NCBI GenBank assembly: GCA_051875715.1
Contig: JBJEHD010000021.1
Span: 1-20,621 of the forward strand
Direction of reading: 5' to 3'
From: DYCT01 sp051875715
Lineage (GTDB): Bacteria; Bacteroidota; Bacteroidia; Bacteroidales; Bacteroidaceae
Length of the DNA stretch: 20,621 bases
Part shown: in pieces, positions 7,707 through 15,969 of the stretch
Layout: each line of letters begins with the position of its first letter
Numbering within the stretch: the stretch's first letter is position 1
The notes under the pieces: generated by a model
Told to the model about the DNA's origin: nothing
The model's database searches: none
The model's input: the letters and a program-made list of their open reading frames with translations, nothing else
Position numbers and translations under genes: made by a program

Positions 7707-10253
7707 ATGCTTGACGAAGATAGAATTATAAAAATCAACATCGAGGAAGAGATGAAGAAGTCGTACATCGATTATTCGATGTCCGTGATTGTGGCGCGTG
7801 CGCTTCCCGATGTGCGAGATGGTTTCAAACCGGTTCACCGCCGTATCCTGTACGGAATGATGGAACTGGGCAACACCAAAGACAAACCTTTCAAGAAATG
7901 TGCGAGAATCGTGGGTGAGGTGCTGGGTAAGTACCATCCTCATGGCGACTCCTCTGTATATATGGCCTTGGTTCGTATGGCGCAGGATTGGGCCATGCGC
8001 TATACCTTGGTGGACGGACAGGGAAACTTCGGTTCGATGGACGGCGACAGTCCTGCCGCCATGCGTTACACCGAAGCCCGTCTGGAAAAGTTGGGCGAAG
8101 AGATGATGCAAGACCTCTACAAAGAGACCGTTCCCTTCCAGAACAACTTTGACGATTCGTTGAAAGAGCCCGTTGTGATGCCTACTCGCATCCCCAACCT
8201 GCTGGTCAACGGTGCTTCCGGCATCGCGGTCGGTATGGCCACCAACATGCCCACCCATAACTTGTCCGAGGTGATTGACGCTTGCGTGGCCTACATTGAC
8301 AATAACGACATCGACGTTGAGGGCCTGATGCACTACATCAAGGCACCCGATTTCCCCACGGGCGGGTACATCTACGGCATCAGCGGCGTGCGCGAGGCTT
8401 ACGAGACCGGACGCGGACGTGTGGTCATCCGTGCCAAGGCCAACATCGAGACCGACGGCTTGCACGACAAGATTGTGGTGACGGAAATACCCTATGGTGT
8501 CAACAAGGCCGAACTGATCAAGTCGATTGCCGAACTTTCGAACGAGAAGAAAATCGACGGTATTTCCAACGTGAACGACGAAACCGACCGCGAAGGCGTA
8601 CGGGTGGTCATCGACGTGAAGCGCGACGCCAACGCCAGCGTGGTGCTGAACAAACTCTACAAGATGACGGCTCTGCAAAGTTCGTTCGGCATCAACAGCG
8701 TATGCCTCGTGCCGGGCAAGAACAACCTCACCGACCTGCGTCCGAAGTTGCTCAATCTGAAAGACCTGATACGCTATTTCGTCGAACACCGCCACGAAGT
8801 GGTCATCCGCCGTACGGAGTTCGACCTGCGCAAGGCCCGAGAGCGTGCACACATCCTCGAGGGACTCATCATCGCGTCGGACCACATCGACGAGGTCATC
8901 CGCATCATCCGGGCCGCCAAGACACCGGCCGAAGCCATCACCAACCTGATGGATCGCTTCCAGTTGAGCGACCTGCAGGCCCGTTCCATCGTCGAGATGC
9001 GTCTGCGCCAGCTCACTGGTCTGGCTCAGGACCAGCTCCATACCGAATATGATGAGGTCAAACGTCAGATTCAGTTCCTCGAAGAGGTGCTGACCAACGA
9101 CGAACTTTGCAAAAAGGTCATCAAGGACGAACTGCTGGAGGTGAAAGAAAAGTACGGCGACGAGCGTCGTTCCGAGATTGTCTACGCCTCCGAAGAGTTC
9201 AATCCCGAAGACTTCTATGCCGACGACCCCATGATTATCACCATCTCCCACATGGGCTACATCAAGCGTACGCCGCTTACCGAATTCCATGCCCAAAACA
9301 GGGGCGGGGTCGGCTCGAAGGGAAGCGAGACACGCGACGAAGATTTCGTCGAACACATCTATCCCGCTTCGATGCACAACACCCTGATGTTCTTCACACA
9401 GAAAGGCAAGTGCTATTGGCTAAAGGTGTACGAAATCCCCGAAGGAAGCAAAAACTCCAAGGGCCGTGCTATCCAGAACCTGCTCAACATCGAGGCCGAC
9501 GATGCCGTGACGGCTTACGTTCGTGTCAAGAACCTCACCGATACGGAGTTCATCAATTCGCATTACCTGTTGTTCTGCACTAAGAACGGTATCATAAAGA
9601 AGACGCTGCTTGAGCAGTACTCGCGTCCGCGCCAGAACGGTGTCAACGCCATCACCATCCGTGAGGACGACTGCGTCATCGAAGTACGGATGACCAATGG
9701 CGACAACGAAATCATCATTGCCAACCGGGCAGGCCGGGCTATCCGTTTCCACGAAAGCGCCGTCCGCGTGATGGGTCGTACGGCTACCGGCGTCCGCGGC
9801 ATGACGCTCGACGAGGGAACCGACGACGAGGTGGTAGGCATGGTATGCATCAAGGATGCGCAGGCCGAATCCATCATGGTGGTGTCCGAGCAGGGCTATG
9901 GCAAACGTTCCGACATTGAAGACTACCGCAAGACCAACCGGGGCGGAAAGGGCGTCAAGACGCTGAACATCACCGAGAAGACCGGCCGACTGGTAGCCAT
10001 CAAGGCTGTCACCGATGAAAACGACCTGATGATTATCAACAAGTCCGGCATCACCATCCGCATGCGTGTGGCCGATGTGCGCATCATGGGTCGTGCCACT
10101 CAAGGCGTGCGCCTCATCAATCTCGAGAAGCGCAACGACCAGATTGGTTCGGTATGCAAGGTTGAGACCGAGTCGGACGCTGAATCAGACAACGAAACCC
10201 TTGTTCCTGATGAACCGCAGCCGACGGCTCCTGCCGACGAAAGCGAGGCTTAA
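7707..10253 (+). CDS. gyrA: DNA gyrase subunit A
   Basis: The DNA-cleaving and rejoining subunit of gyrase (A2B2), which introduces negative supercoils. It has 848 aa. The winged-helix/tower N-terminal half includes the quinolone-determining region GKYHPHGDSSVYM (74-86) with Ser82 at the position of E. coli Ser83, so there is no classical resistance change there. The catalytic tyrosine is Tyr121 in AAMRYTEARL. The C-terminal beta-pinwheel begins near 505 and carries the GyrA-box QNRGGVG (530-536). The protein ends with a Glu/Asp/Ser-rich acidic tail from about 822, usual for Bacteroidales. The ATG follows a candidate promoter by about 40 nt. gyrB is not in the window. The TPR gene lies 47 nt downstream and may be partly cotranscribed. 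Confidence 0.98.
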   Translation: MLDEDRIIKINIEEEMKKSYIDYSMSVIVARALPDVRDGFKPVHRRILYGMMELGNTKDKPFKKCARIVGEVLGKYHPHGDSSVYMALVRMAQDWAMRYTLVDGQGNFGSMDGDSPAAMRYTEARLEKLGEEMMQDLYKETVPFQNNFDDSLKEPVVMPTRIPNLLVNGASGIAVGMATNMPTHNLSEVIDACVAYIDNNDIDVEGLMHYIKAPDFPTGGYIYGISGVREAYETGRGRVVIRAKANIETDGLHDKIVVTEIPYGVNKAELIKSIAELSNEKKIDGISNVNDETDREGVRVVIDVKRDANASVVLNKLYKMTALQSSFGINSVCLVPGKNNLTDLRPKLLNLKDLIRYFVEHRHEVVIRRTEFDLRKARERAHILEGLIIASDHIDEVIRIIRAAKTPAEAITNLMDRFQLSDLQARSIVEMRLRQLTGLAQDQLHTEYDEVKRQIQFLEEVLTNDELCKKVIKDELLEVKEKYGDERRSEIVYASEEFNPEDFYADDPMIITISHMGYIKRTPLTEFHAQNRGGVGSKGSETRDEDFVEHIYPASMHNTLMFFTQKGKCYWLKVYEIPEGSKNSKGRAIQNLLNIEADDAVTAYVRVKNLTDTEFINSHYLLFCTKNGIIKKTLLEQYSRPRQNGVNAITIREDDCVIEVRMTNGDNEIIIANRAGRAIRFHESAVRVMGRTATGVRGMTLDEGTDDEVVGMVCIKDAQAESIMVVSEQGYGKRSDIEDYRKTNRGGKGVKTLNITEKTGRLVAIKAVTDENDLMIINKSGITIRMRVADVRIMGRATQGVRLINLEKRNDQIGSVCKVETESDAESDNETLVPDEPQPTAPADESEA

Positions 10254-10300
10254 AGCAAAAGAAAGAAATTCATTCATTTTATAATCAAAACAATCCAATC

Positions 10301-11512
10301 ATGAAAAAAGCAGTATTTTCAGTGGTTTTGCTGATGGCAGCATCTGCCACCTTTGCCCAGGAAAGCAAAGTGAAGGAAGCCAAACGCATGGCCGATGCCG
10401 CCAACTTCGGTCAGGCTGAACAATTGATTAAGGAAGCCTTGGAAAACCCCGAGACCAAAGACGTAGCCAACACGTGGAACGTGGCCGGCTACATCCAGAA
10501 GAAGATCAACGAGAAGGAGAATGAGAAACGCTACCTGCAGCAGGCGTATGACAAGGACGTGTTCTACAACAGCCTCTACAACATGTTCAACTACTTCCTC
10601 AAGTGCGATGAACTGGCTCAGCAGCCCGACGAGAAGGGAAAGGTGAAGAACAAGTTCCGTAAGGCAAACGCAGCTACGATGTTGGTAGAGCGTATCAACC
10701 TGGTGGCCGGCGGCGGCGAATACTTCAACAACCAGGACTACAAGAACGCCTTCAAACTCTTGTCTATGTATGCCGATCTGGCCAAGGCTCCGATGTTGGA
10801 AAGCGCCAACCTGATGGCTACGGACACCTTGCTGGCCACCTATTCCTACTATGCCGCTTTGGCTGCTTATCAGGAAAAGAACTACAAGGTCATCCCCACC
10901 TATACCGCCTTTGCCGAGGATGACAAAGAATTTGGCAAGGACGCGGTGCAGCTCTGTGCCGAGGCTTACAAAGCTGATGGCGATACCGAGGCCTGGCTGG
11001 CTACGGTGAAGAAGGGTGTGCAGAAATATCCCGAACACATCTATTTCATCGTCAGCATGGTGGACTACTTCACCGCTCAGGATAAGTTGAACGAAGCCGA
11101 GAAGGTGGCCGACGAGTTCGTGGCCCAGAAGCCGAACGATCCGCAGGCACTCTACATCCAGGGCTACATCTACACGCTGACCAAGAACTACGCCGGAGCG
11201 AAGAAGAGCTTGGGCAAGGCCGTCGAACTGGACGGAGCCAATGCCAACTACCGTTGCTGGCTGGGCCACTGCTACTTCTACGAAGCACAGGACATCATCA
11301 AGGAGTGCGAGAGCATGGACATCAACGCCCCTGAATACCAGGGCAAGCAAGACCAAATTCGCGCCTTGTATCGTGAGGCCATGCCGCACTACCAGAAAGC
11401 CAAGGAGTTGAGTCCCGAGGACAAGAGCTTGTGGCAGAACCTCTACAACATTTACTACGCTTTGAACATGGGCGCAGAGTTGGAGAGCATCGAGCGCGAA
11501 CTCGGCTTCTAA
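10301..11512 (+). CDS. Exported tetratricopeptide-repeat protein
   Basis: A 403-aa protein with a clear signal peptide (MKKAVFSVVLLMAASATFA, cleavage before Gln20) and no lipobox cysteine, so it is predicted periplasmic. The rest is all-helical. TPR-like units are clearest at about 255-310 (AEKVADEFVAQKPNDPQALYIQGYIYTLTK and the segment AKKSLGKAVELDGANANYRCWLGHCYFYEA). A last TPR-like unit before the C terminus includes KAKELSPEDKSLWQNLYNIYYAL. TPR proteins act as protein-binding scaffolds; the partner is not visible. This gene type commonly follows gyrA in Bacteroidales. It lies 47 nt after gyrA with no terminator between them, so read-through is likely. A strong terminator follows. Confidence 0.85.
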   Translation: MKKAVFSVVLLMAASATFAQESKVKEAKRMADAANFGQAEQLIKEALENPETKDVANTWNVAGYIQKKINEKENEKRYLQQAYDKDVFYNSLYNMFNYFLKCDELAQQPDEKGKVKNKFRKANAATMLVERINLVAGGGEYFNNQDYKNAFKLLSMYADLAKAPMLESANLMATDTLLATYSYYAALAAYQEKNYKVIPTYTAFAEDDKEFGKDAVQLCAEAYKADGDTEAWLATVKKGVQKYPEHIYFIVSMVDYFTAQDKLNEAEKVADEFVAQKPNDPQALYIQGYIYTLTKNYAGAKKSLGKAVELDGANANYRCWLGHCYFYEAQDIIKECESMDINAPEYQGKQDQIRALYREAMPHYQKAKELSPEDKSLWQNLYNIYYALNMGAELESIERELGF

Positions 11513-11533
11513 TAGCAGCCATCCCCTCAGGAT

Positions 11534-11586
11534 AAAAAAGGAAAGAGGTTGCGTCGTCAGGTACGGCGCAACCTCTTTCCTTTTTT
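11534..11586. terminator. Long bidirectional hairpin terminator
   Basis: The 20-nt arm 11534-11553 is a perfect inverted match to 11567-11586, with a 13-nt loop. The stem begins with six A and ends with a T-run continuing to 11587, so it can terminate both the plus-strand TPR gene and minus-strand transcription arriving from the 11769 gene. Confidence 0.92.
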
Positions 11587-11768
11587 TGTATATCCCAGAT
11601 TGATCCTTCGGTTTCAACTCGGTTTTGTCTGTCTCTGTGCCGGCTTGCGCCCACTTCATCGAAGGCATGGCGGGATCTGTCGAGAGGAAGAGGGGAGCAA
11701 GATGGGGGCGGAAGCGCACTATGACGAGGCGCTATAACCCTCTTCATGGCGGTCCAATGGCTGGGAGG

Positions 11769-13529
11769 TTACAAGTGCGAAGCGATGTGTCGACGATAAA
11801 CGCCTGTCCCGCCTTCGTCACACAATTTCTGTTCAAGACGAGCCCGTCTTTGACTTGGTGTGAGTTTTGAGTCGTCCTCCGTATCCTCACGCATGTGGAT
11901 ATATCCTGTGCCTACCACGGGCAGATACTCGTCCCATTCTACGGGAACCGTGTGGAGTTTCCCGTCGCCTCCCCATTTGTGTTCATACGAGATGCGCCGC
12001 ACAGCCTTATAGCCGTAAGCCTGTACGGTGATGGTGCTCCTTCCGTCGCCAAGTGTTTGTTCACTTGTCTTCAGAATGCTGTCGGTTACGCATTTCGGAT
12101 GCTTGAAATGCTCTTCTCCCCAGAAATTCGCCAGTGCCTCATGTTCCCAAAACGCACTCTTGGCCTTGCTGCCGTAGCCATAGATGTTTTCGCGGGTTCT
12201 GATTTGTTGGTACATCGGGATGCAAAGCAACGGGGCCAGACAGAAATACATCGCTCGAAAGTAGTTGGCGTTCAGTTTTGTGAAGTTGTCTTTTGCGAAC
12301 TCAAAATCGTAGTGACGGTAGCGGTCCGGATTCATGTCGAACTCGACACTTTGAATGTGGTCGGCCACGATGGTGTTTATCATCTTCTGCTTTGAGAAGT
12401 CGAAATCATCTCCATATCCCTCCTGGTTGTCTCGCAGCAGGTCGAGCATGCTTGCTTGTGCAAGAGGAGTGAAGAGAAGGCGGTATTGCTGTTCGTGATT
12501 GCGGTTTTTGGTATTGAACAGCACCTCGAAGTTTTCGTTCTGCATCAACACGAACTTCGAGTTTTTCTTGGATGCTTGTCTCTTCAGTTTTCGCAATTTC
12601 CACTTGAAAGAAAGCGTTCCTTCTTCTCCGCTGAAATGGTTTTTTGTCCGGTCGAAGCACAAGTCCGGGGCTGCGATGTTTCCGTAGATGAGCCTTGTCT
12701 TTTGGTTGTATTCGGGAAACGGAGCCGTATAGGATGCAGTCAGTGTCTGCGAATGATGTACGGTTTCCCACTTCCCGTTTGCATTTCTCTCGCGCGTAGT
12801 CCAGTGGATGGTCTTATAGCCGTAGTAGGTCTTGCGCCCCATGTTCATCTTTTTGGTTCGGCATAACACAAATGGATTCCCGTTGATCAGTCCGCTATGC
12901 GAATACAATACCGAACGCTCTTGGTTGAAGGTGTCGTCCCAACCATATACGTGCCTCAAGTCTTCAAGCCGCTGCGTGGTAAAGAATGGGTCAAACTCCA
13001 GTTTGGGAACCGTCTCGCTCATCATTCTTGCGAAGATGTCCCAATCGTACAGTTTGTTCAATGGCTCCATCTGCTTCCAGGCCGCATTGGTCAGGTCACG
13101 GATGTTTTCCTCCAGGCTTTTGCATTCGTTCCGAATGGCTTTCAGTTTGGGATGCACCGTGAAAATAAGCAGGAAGAGGATACCTATCGTGGCGGCTACT
13201 GTGACGACCAGGTTCCGGTTGGTTGCCTGTTCGTCCATGCCGGACCCGCCACCTTGGCTATCCATGATTGTCCATATCACATACGCTCCGCCGGCGACGA
13301 GGCAATACAGCAAGGCGCATAGCAGACGCCATCGCAGTTGTTTCGATTTGTTTTTCTTGAGAATGGCAGTCAGGCGGCGGATTTCATCGCACACAGCCTT
13401 GTTCTCCGCGATGTCGACTTGGGCGGTGGAAGCGAGTTCTTCGAAGGTTCGTGCTGCTACTTCTACGAATTTTTCCTTGTAGAACTCCCGATACCGTTCG
13501 AGGGGATTGTATATTTCTTCCCGAATCAC
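11769..13529 (-). CDS. Large membrane protein of unknown function paired with LemA (DUF3137-like)
   Basis: The protein has 586 aa, and I cannot assign a function. A charged helical N-terminus (1-65) is followed by two transmembrane segments (about 67-88 and 107-124) separated by a short Gly-rich loop. A second coiled region (125-160) and a long soluble part without recognisable catalytic motifs follow. The two-helix layout plus a soluble domain, encoded directly after lemA, resembles DUF3137-type proteins, which are known lemA neighbours, but it is longer than usual. The start is GTG (13527-13529), only 3 nt after the lemA TAA, so translational coupling is likely. The C-terminus is charged (SQRRARLEQKLCDEGG). 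It is the last gene of the minus-strand run, facing the bidirectional terminator. Confidence 0.8.
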   Translation of the reverse strand: MIREEIYNPLERYREFYKEKFVEVAARTFEELASTAQVDIAENKAVCDEIRRLTAILKKNKSKQLRWRLLCALLYCLVAGGAYVIWTIMDSQGGGSGMDEQATNRNLVVTVAATIGILFLLIFTVHPKLKAIRNECKSLEENIRDLTNAAWKQMEPLNKLYDWDIFARMMSETVPKLEFDPFFTTQRLEDLRHVYGWDDTFNQERSVLYSHSGLINGNPFVLCRTKKMNMGRKTYYGYKTIHWTTRERNANGKWETVHHSQTLTASYTAPFPEYNQKTRLIYGNIAAPDLCFDRTKNHFSGEEGTLSFKWKLRKLKRQASKKNSKFVLMQNENFEVLFNTKNRNHEQQYRLLFTPLAQASMLDLLRDNQEGYGDDFDFSKQKMINTIVADHIQSVEFDMNPDRYRHYDFEFAKDNFTKLNANYFRAMYFCLAPLLCIPMYQQIRTRENIYGYGSKAKSAFWEHEALANFWGEEHFKHPKCVTDSILKTSEQTLGDGRSTITVQAYGYKAVRRISYEHKWGGDGKLHTVPVEWDEYLPVVGTGYIHMREDTEDDSKLTPSQRRARLEQKLCDEGGTGVYRRHIASHL

Positions 13530-13532
13530 CGT

Positions 13533-14195
13533 TTAGAAGAATTTTTGTCTCGCTGCCTCTTTTACTTCGGCCGAGGCCGTGAAGGGGATGCGCGTGGTAT
13601 AGCCTTGCTTGGCGGCCACGATGTTTTTAGTAGGCCAGTCAAAGATGTCTCGATTCCATTGTGCCACCCGGTCGTTGTAGACCGTTCGTGCAGCCGTTAT
13701 TTCGCGTTGGAGATAACTGTTCTGCTGCATGGCGTCCGCAATGGTCAGGTGGGCCCTTAATTCCGGATAGGCTTCTACCTGCGGGAACAGTTTCCCGATG
13801 GCGCCGTTCAGTTCTGAAGCCACAGCATTTCTGTCGGCTCCCGAGTTGATGCCCCCTCTGTATGCAGCGACGGTCTTCATCACATCTTTGTCGAGGTCGA
13901 TGGATCGTTCCACCAGTCCCACCACGTTCTGCAGAATCTGATAGCGCTGTTCGAGGTAATTATCTATTTCGGAAGCATCTGCCTGTATCTTTTGCTCCAA
14001 TTGCTGGAAATAGTTTTTTGCCGAAATCTTCTTGAAGAGGAAAATCAGTCCCGGTAAGATGCCCAGCACCCACAAGGCGACCTCGAAGATAATCGAACCA
14101 ATACCCGTTGTAGCCGGTATCTGCTTTTCAATCACATGGATATCACGACCTGCCGCATTCACAGGCCCGGTCGTTTCGTCTAACATATTAGCCAT
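13533..14195 (-). CDS. LemA family protein
   Basis: A 220-aa membrane-anchored helical protein of the LemA family, whose biochemical role is unknown. One transmembrane helix lies at about 33-54 (IIFEVALWVLGILPGLIFLF). The four-helix LemA domain follows, with the family hallmarks VEAYPELRA (140-148) and ITAARTVYNDRV (166-177). The reading frame stays open upstream to 14372, but that extension overlaps the end of the AraC gene and lacks LemA character, so the ATG at 14193-14195 (MANMLDE) is chosen. It is 79 nt downstream of the AraC gene, with only a weak promoter-like sequence between. It is coupled to the following membrane protein gene, a common pairing that suggests a shared complex. Confidence 0.88.
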   Translation of the reverse strand: MANMLDETTGPVNAAGRDIHVIEKQIPATTGIGSIIFEVALWVLGILPGLIFLFKKISAKNYFQQLEQKIQADASEIDNYLEQRYQILQNVVGLVERSIDLDKDVMKTVAAYRGGINSGADRNAVASELNGAIGKLFPQVEAYPELRAHLTIADAMQQNSYLQREITAARTVYNDRVAQWNRDIFDWPTKNIVAAKQGYTTRIPFTASAEVKEAARQKFF

Positions 14196-14274
14196 TGTTC
14201 TATTCTTATTAAGTGTGTAACAACTGGAATGCAATAGTCGTAAAAAAAGTCGATATATGCAAGTGTTTAGCCGA

Positions 14275-15183
14275 TCAGTGCATGCCCGGCCGGGGAGTCG
14301 TCTTCCTGTAGCCGGAAGGAGTCTGGCCTGTATGCGCCTTGAAAAAACGGACGAAATGCTGGGGACGGTCAAAGCCGAGGTGCTCGCTGACCATCGCGAT
14401 GGTCAGCGATTCGTCGCCCAGCAGACTCTTGGCGCGGGCGAGAAGACGGTCAGCGATGATGTCCTTTGCGGCACGGCCGGTCTCCGTCTTGACCAGTGTG
14501 CCGAAGTATCCGGTGGAAAGGCAGCATTTGTCGGCAAAGTAGCCCACCGTGGGAAGTCCTTCGAGGGAAGCCTTGGTGTCGATATAGTCATTCAGCAGGG
14601 TCACGAATTTCTTCACCACCGTATGGTTGATTTCCTCGCGCGTGATGAACTGGCGGTCATAAAATCGGAGGCAGTAGTTCAGCAGGAGTTCGATGTTCGA
14701 GACAATCAGTTCGCGTGTATGTTTGTCGATGGTGCGTTGCAACTCCTGTTCAATCATGGCAAGCACACTTTGGAAGATTTCCACTTCCTGTGCCGAGAGG
14801 TGCAAAGCTTCGGTGCTGGTATAATCGAAAAATTCATAGCGGCTCATCTGTTTAGCCAATGACGTACGGTTGAGCAGGTCGGGATGAAACACCAAGGCGG
14901 TGAACTTGGCTAACGGAACATCCGGGTTTGGCTCTACCGTCACCACCTGTCCGGGGGAGAAACTCGTCACGGTCATTTCGTCGAAGTCGTAGGGCGTGCG
15001 GCCGTAAGCGAGTTTGCACCCCTTGTTCTCCTTGAGATAAATGGCGTATAGTCCGTAGTGCATGATGCACCGGCTGATGTGTTCGGTGCTCTCCACATGC
15101 GCCACGCTCACCAAGGGATGCAGTGTCTCTATCCCTTGGTAGTCGTTGAAGTCTTGTATGGAATTGAAAAAAATCTCTTGCAT
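14275..15183 (-). CDS. AraC family transcriptional regulator
   Basis: A DNA-binding regulator of 302 aa. An N-terminal cupin-like sensing domain (about 1-150) is followed by a C-terminal AraC/XylS domain (about 195-295). In that domain the first helix-turn-helix lies around VGYFADKCCLSTGYFGTLVK. The second HTH shows the usual signature LTIAMVSEHLGFDRPQHFVRFFKAHTGQTPSGYRK. It follows the flavodoxin gene by 36 nt in the same direction. Its likely targets are therefore the flavodoxin/hydrolase genes or itself, which is inference. The ligand is not visible. The ATG at 15181-15183 is the only start consistent with the N-terminal domain. Confidence 0.93.
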   Translation of the reverse strand: MQEIFFNSIQDFNDYQGIETLHPLVSVAHVESTEHISRCIMHYGLYAIYLKENKGCKLAYGRTPYDFDEMTVTSFSPGQVVTVEPNPDVPLAKFTALVFHPDLLNRTSLAKQMSRYEFFDYTSTEALHLSAQEVEIFQSVLAMIEQELQRTIDKHTRELIVSNIELLLNYCLRFYDRQFITREEINHTVVKKFVTLLNDYIDTKASLEGLPTVGYFADKCCLSTGYFGTLVKTETGRAAKDIIADRLLARAKSLLGDESLTIAMVSEHLGFDRPQHFVRFFKAHTGQTPSGYRKTTPRPGMH

Positions 15184-15219
15184 AATTGTTTCCTTTTGCG
15201 GACGGTGTGGACGGCGACC

Positions 15220-15954
15220 TCATCGCCCTGTGTGAACGCATTTCTTCGAATAGGTCTTGTCGCCCCTTTTGTACTGTGTGATGCAGATTCCGTTCGGGCG
15301 GGAGCCGGATGGCATCTGCTGACCGTGGATGTTGTAGTGGCCGATTATTCCCGTTTCGGTTTCTTCGCAGACGGAGGAGACGGCTGTGGTGATGCCGGCA
15401 TAGTTGATGTCGGAGAGCCATTGCGCTATCCTGCTATGGCAATCGGCCGTTTCGGAAGAACGTATCCACAGGTCGGGCTCAAGGAAATTGCCTTGTGGGA
15501 TAAGCCGTTTGGCATCGGCCACGACGTTGCTTATCCCGCTGCTGGCACTCGACACAATCAGTGCGACGTGCTTGTGCGCCATTTCGCTGCCGTGTTGGAA
15601 CAGAAAGGTCTGGAGCGGAGCGGCCATGTTGCCCCACCAAAGCGGAGCGGCCACAATCACCATGTCGTAGTCGTCCATGTTGATTTCTACAGGGTCGATG
15701 GCTGGATAGGATGCCGCGTCATCGGGGTTGTTTCGGATGGCCGCAATCAATGCGCTGCCTGCGGCATAATTGTTGGCGGCATAGTCTATTCCTTTCTCTG
15801 CCGGTTCGATGCGGACCACGTCGGCCTCAATCTGAGTGCCGAGGTCGTTCACGATGGTATGCACGTTGTTTGTGAAACTGTAATAGACTACCAGTGTCTT
15901 GGCGTTGGCTGCTGCGGCAATCATCATTGTTGTTGCAATAAAAAATGATTTCAT
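15220..15954 (-). CDS. Exported flavodoxin with C-terminal sorting-type tail
   Basis: A flavodoxin-fold FMN protein of 244 aa. A signal peptide (1-18, ending AAANA) predicts export. The phosphate-binding loop YYSFTNNVHT (24-33) and the isoalloxazine-side loop APLWWGNMAAPLQTF mark the family. A glycine-serine segment (IVSSASSGISNV) follows, as in the flavodoxin_4-like group. The last ~35 residues (from YNIHGQQMPSG, with GICITQYKRGDKTYSKK) resemble the short beta-rich C-terminal modules that many secreted Bacteroidetes proteins carry. It starts 15 nt after the alpha/beta hydrolase stop codon, so the two form an operon. An exported electron carrier implies an extracytoplasmic redox role, but the partner is unknown. 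Confidence 0.88.
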   Translation of the reverse strand: MKSFFIATTMMIAAAANAKTLVVYYSFTNNVHTIVNDLGTQIEADVVRIEPAEKGIDYAANNYAAGSALIAAIRNNPDDAASYPAIDPVEINMDDYDMVIVAAPLWWGNMAAPLQTFLFQHGSEMAHKHVALIVSSASSGISNVVADAKRLIPQGNFLEPDLWIRSSETADCHSRIAQWLSDINYAGITTAVSSVCEETETGIIGHYNIHGQQMPSGSRPNGICITQYKRGDKTYSKKCVHTGR

Positions 15955-15969
15955 GATTTTTGGGTGTTA

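Noticed and set aside
7929..7967. Quinolone-resistance change in GyrA (Met86 where E. coli has Asp87)
   Set aside because: Ser82 is the susceptible form, and a hydrophobic residue at the second position appears normal for Bacteroidales, so it is not evidence of resistance.
7704..9377. 557-codon open frame on the minus strand opposite gyrA
   Set aside because: It mirrors gyrA codons, has no recognisable domain and no promoter, and gyrA conservation explains the lack of stops. The antisense frames at 3349-4668 (htpG) and 10319-11719 (TPR gene) are rejected for the same reason.
11587..11768. Short frames and possible gene remnant between the terminator and the LemA-partner gene
   Set aside because: No start signal, domain or homology could be recognised on either strand. 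I see nothing definite in this stretch.
14196..14274. Promoter of lemA (CTTG, 20-nt spacer, GACTATTG)
   Set aside because: The -7-like box has two mismatches at key positions. Transcription from the AraC gene is just as likely.
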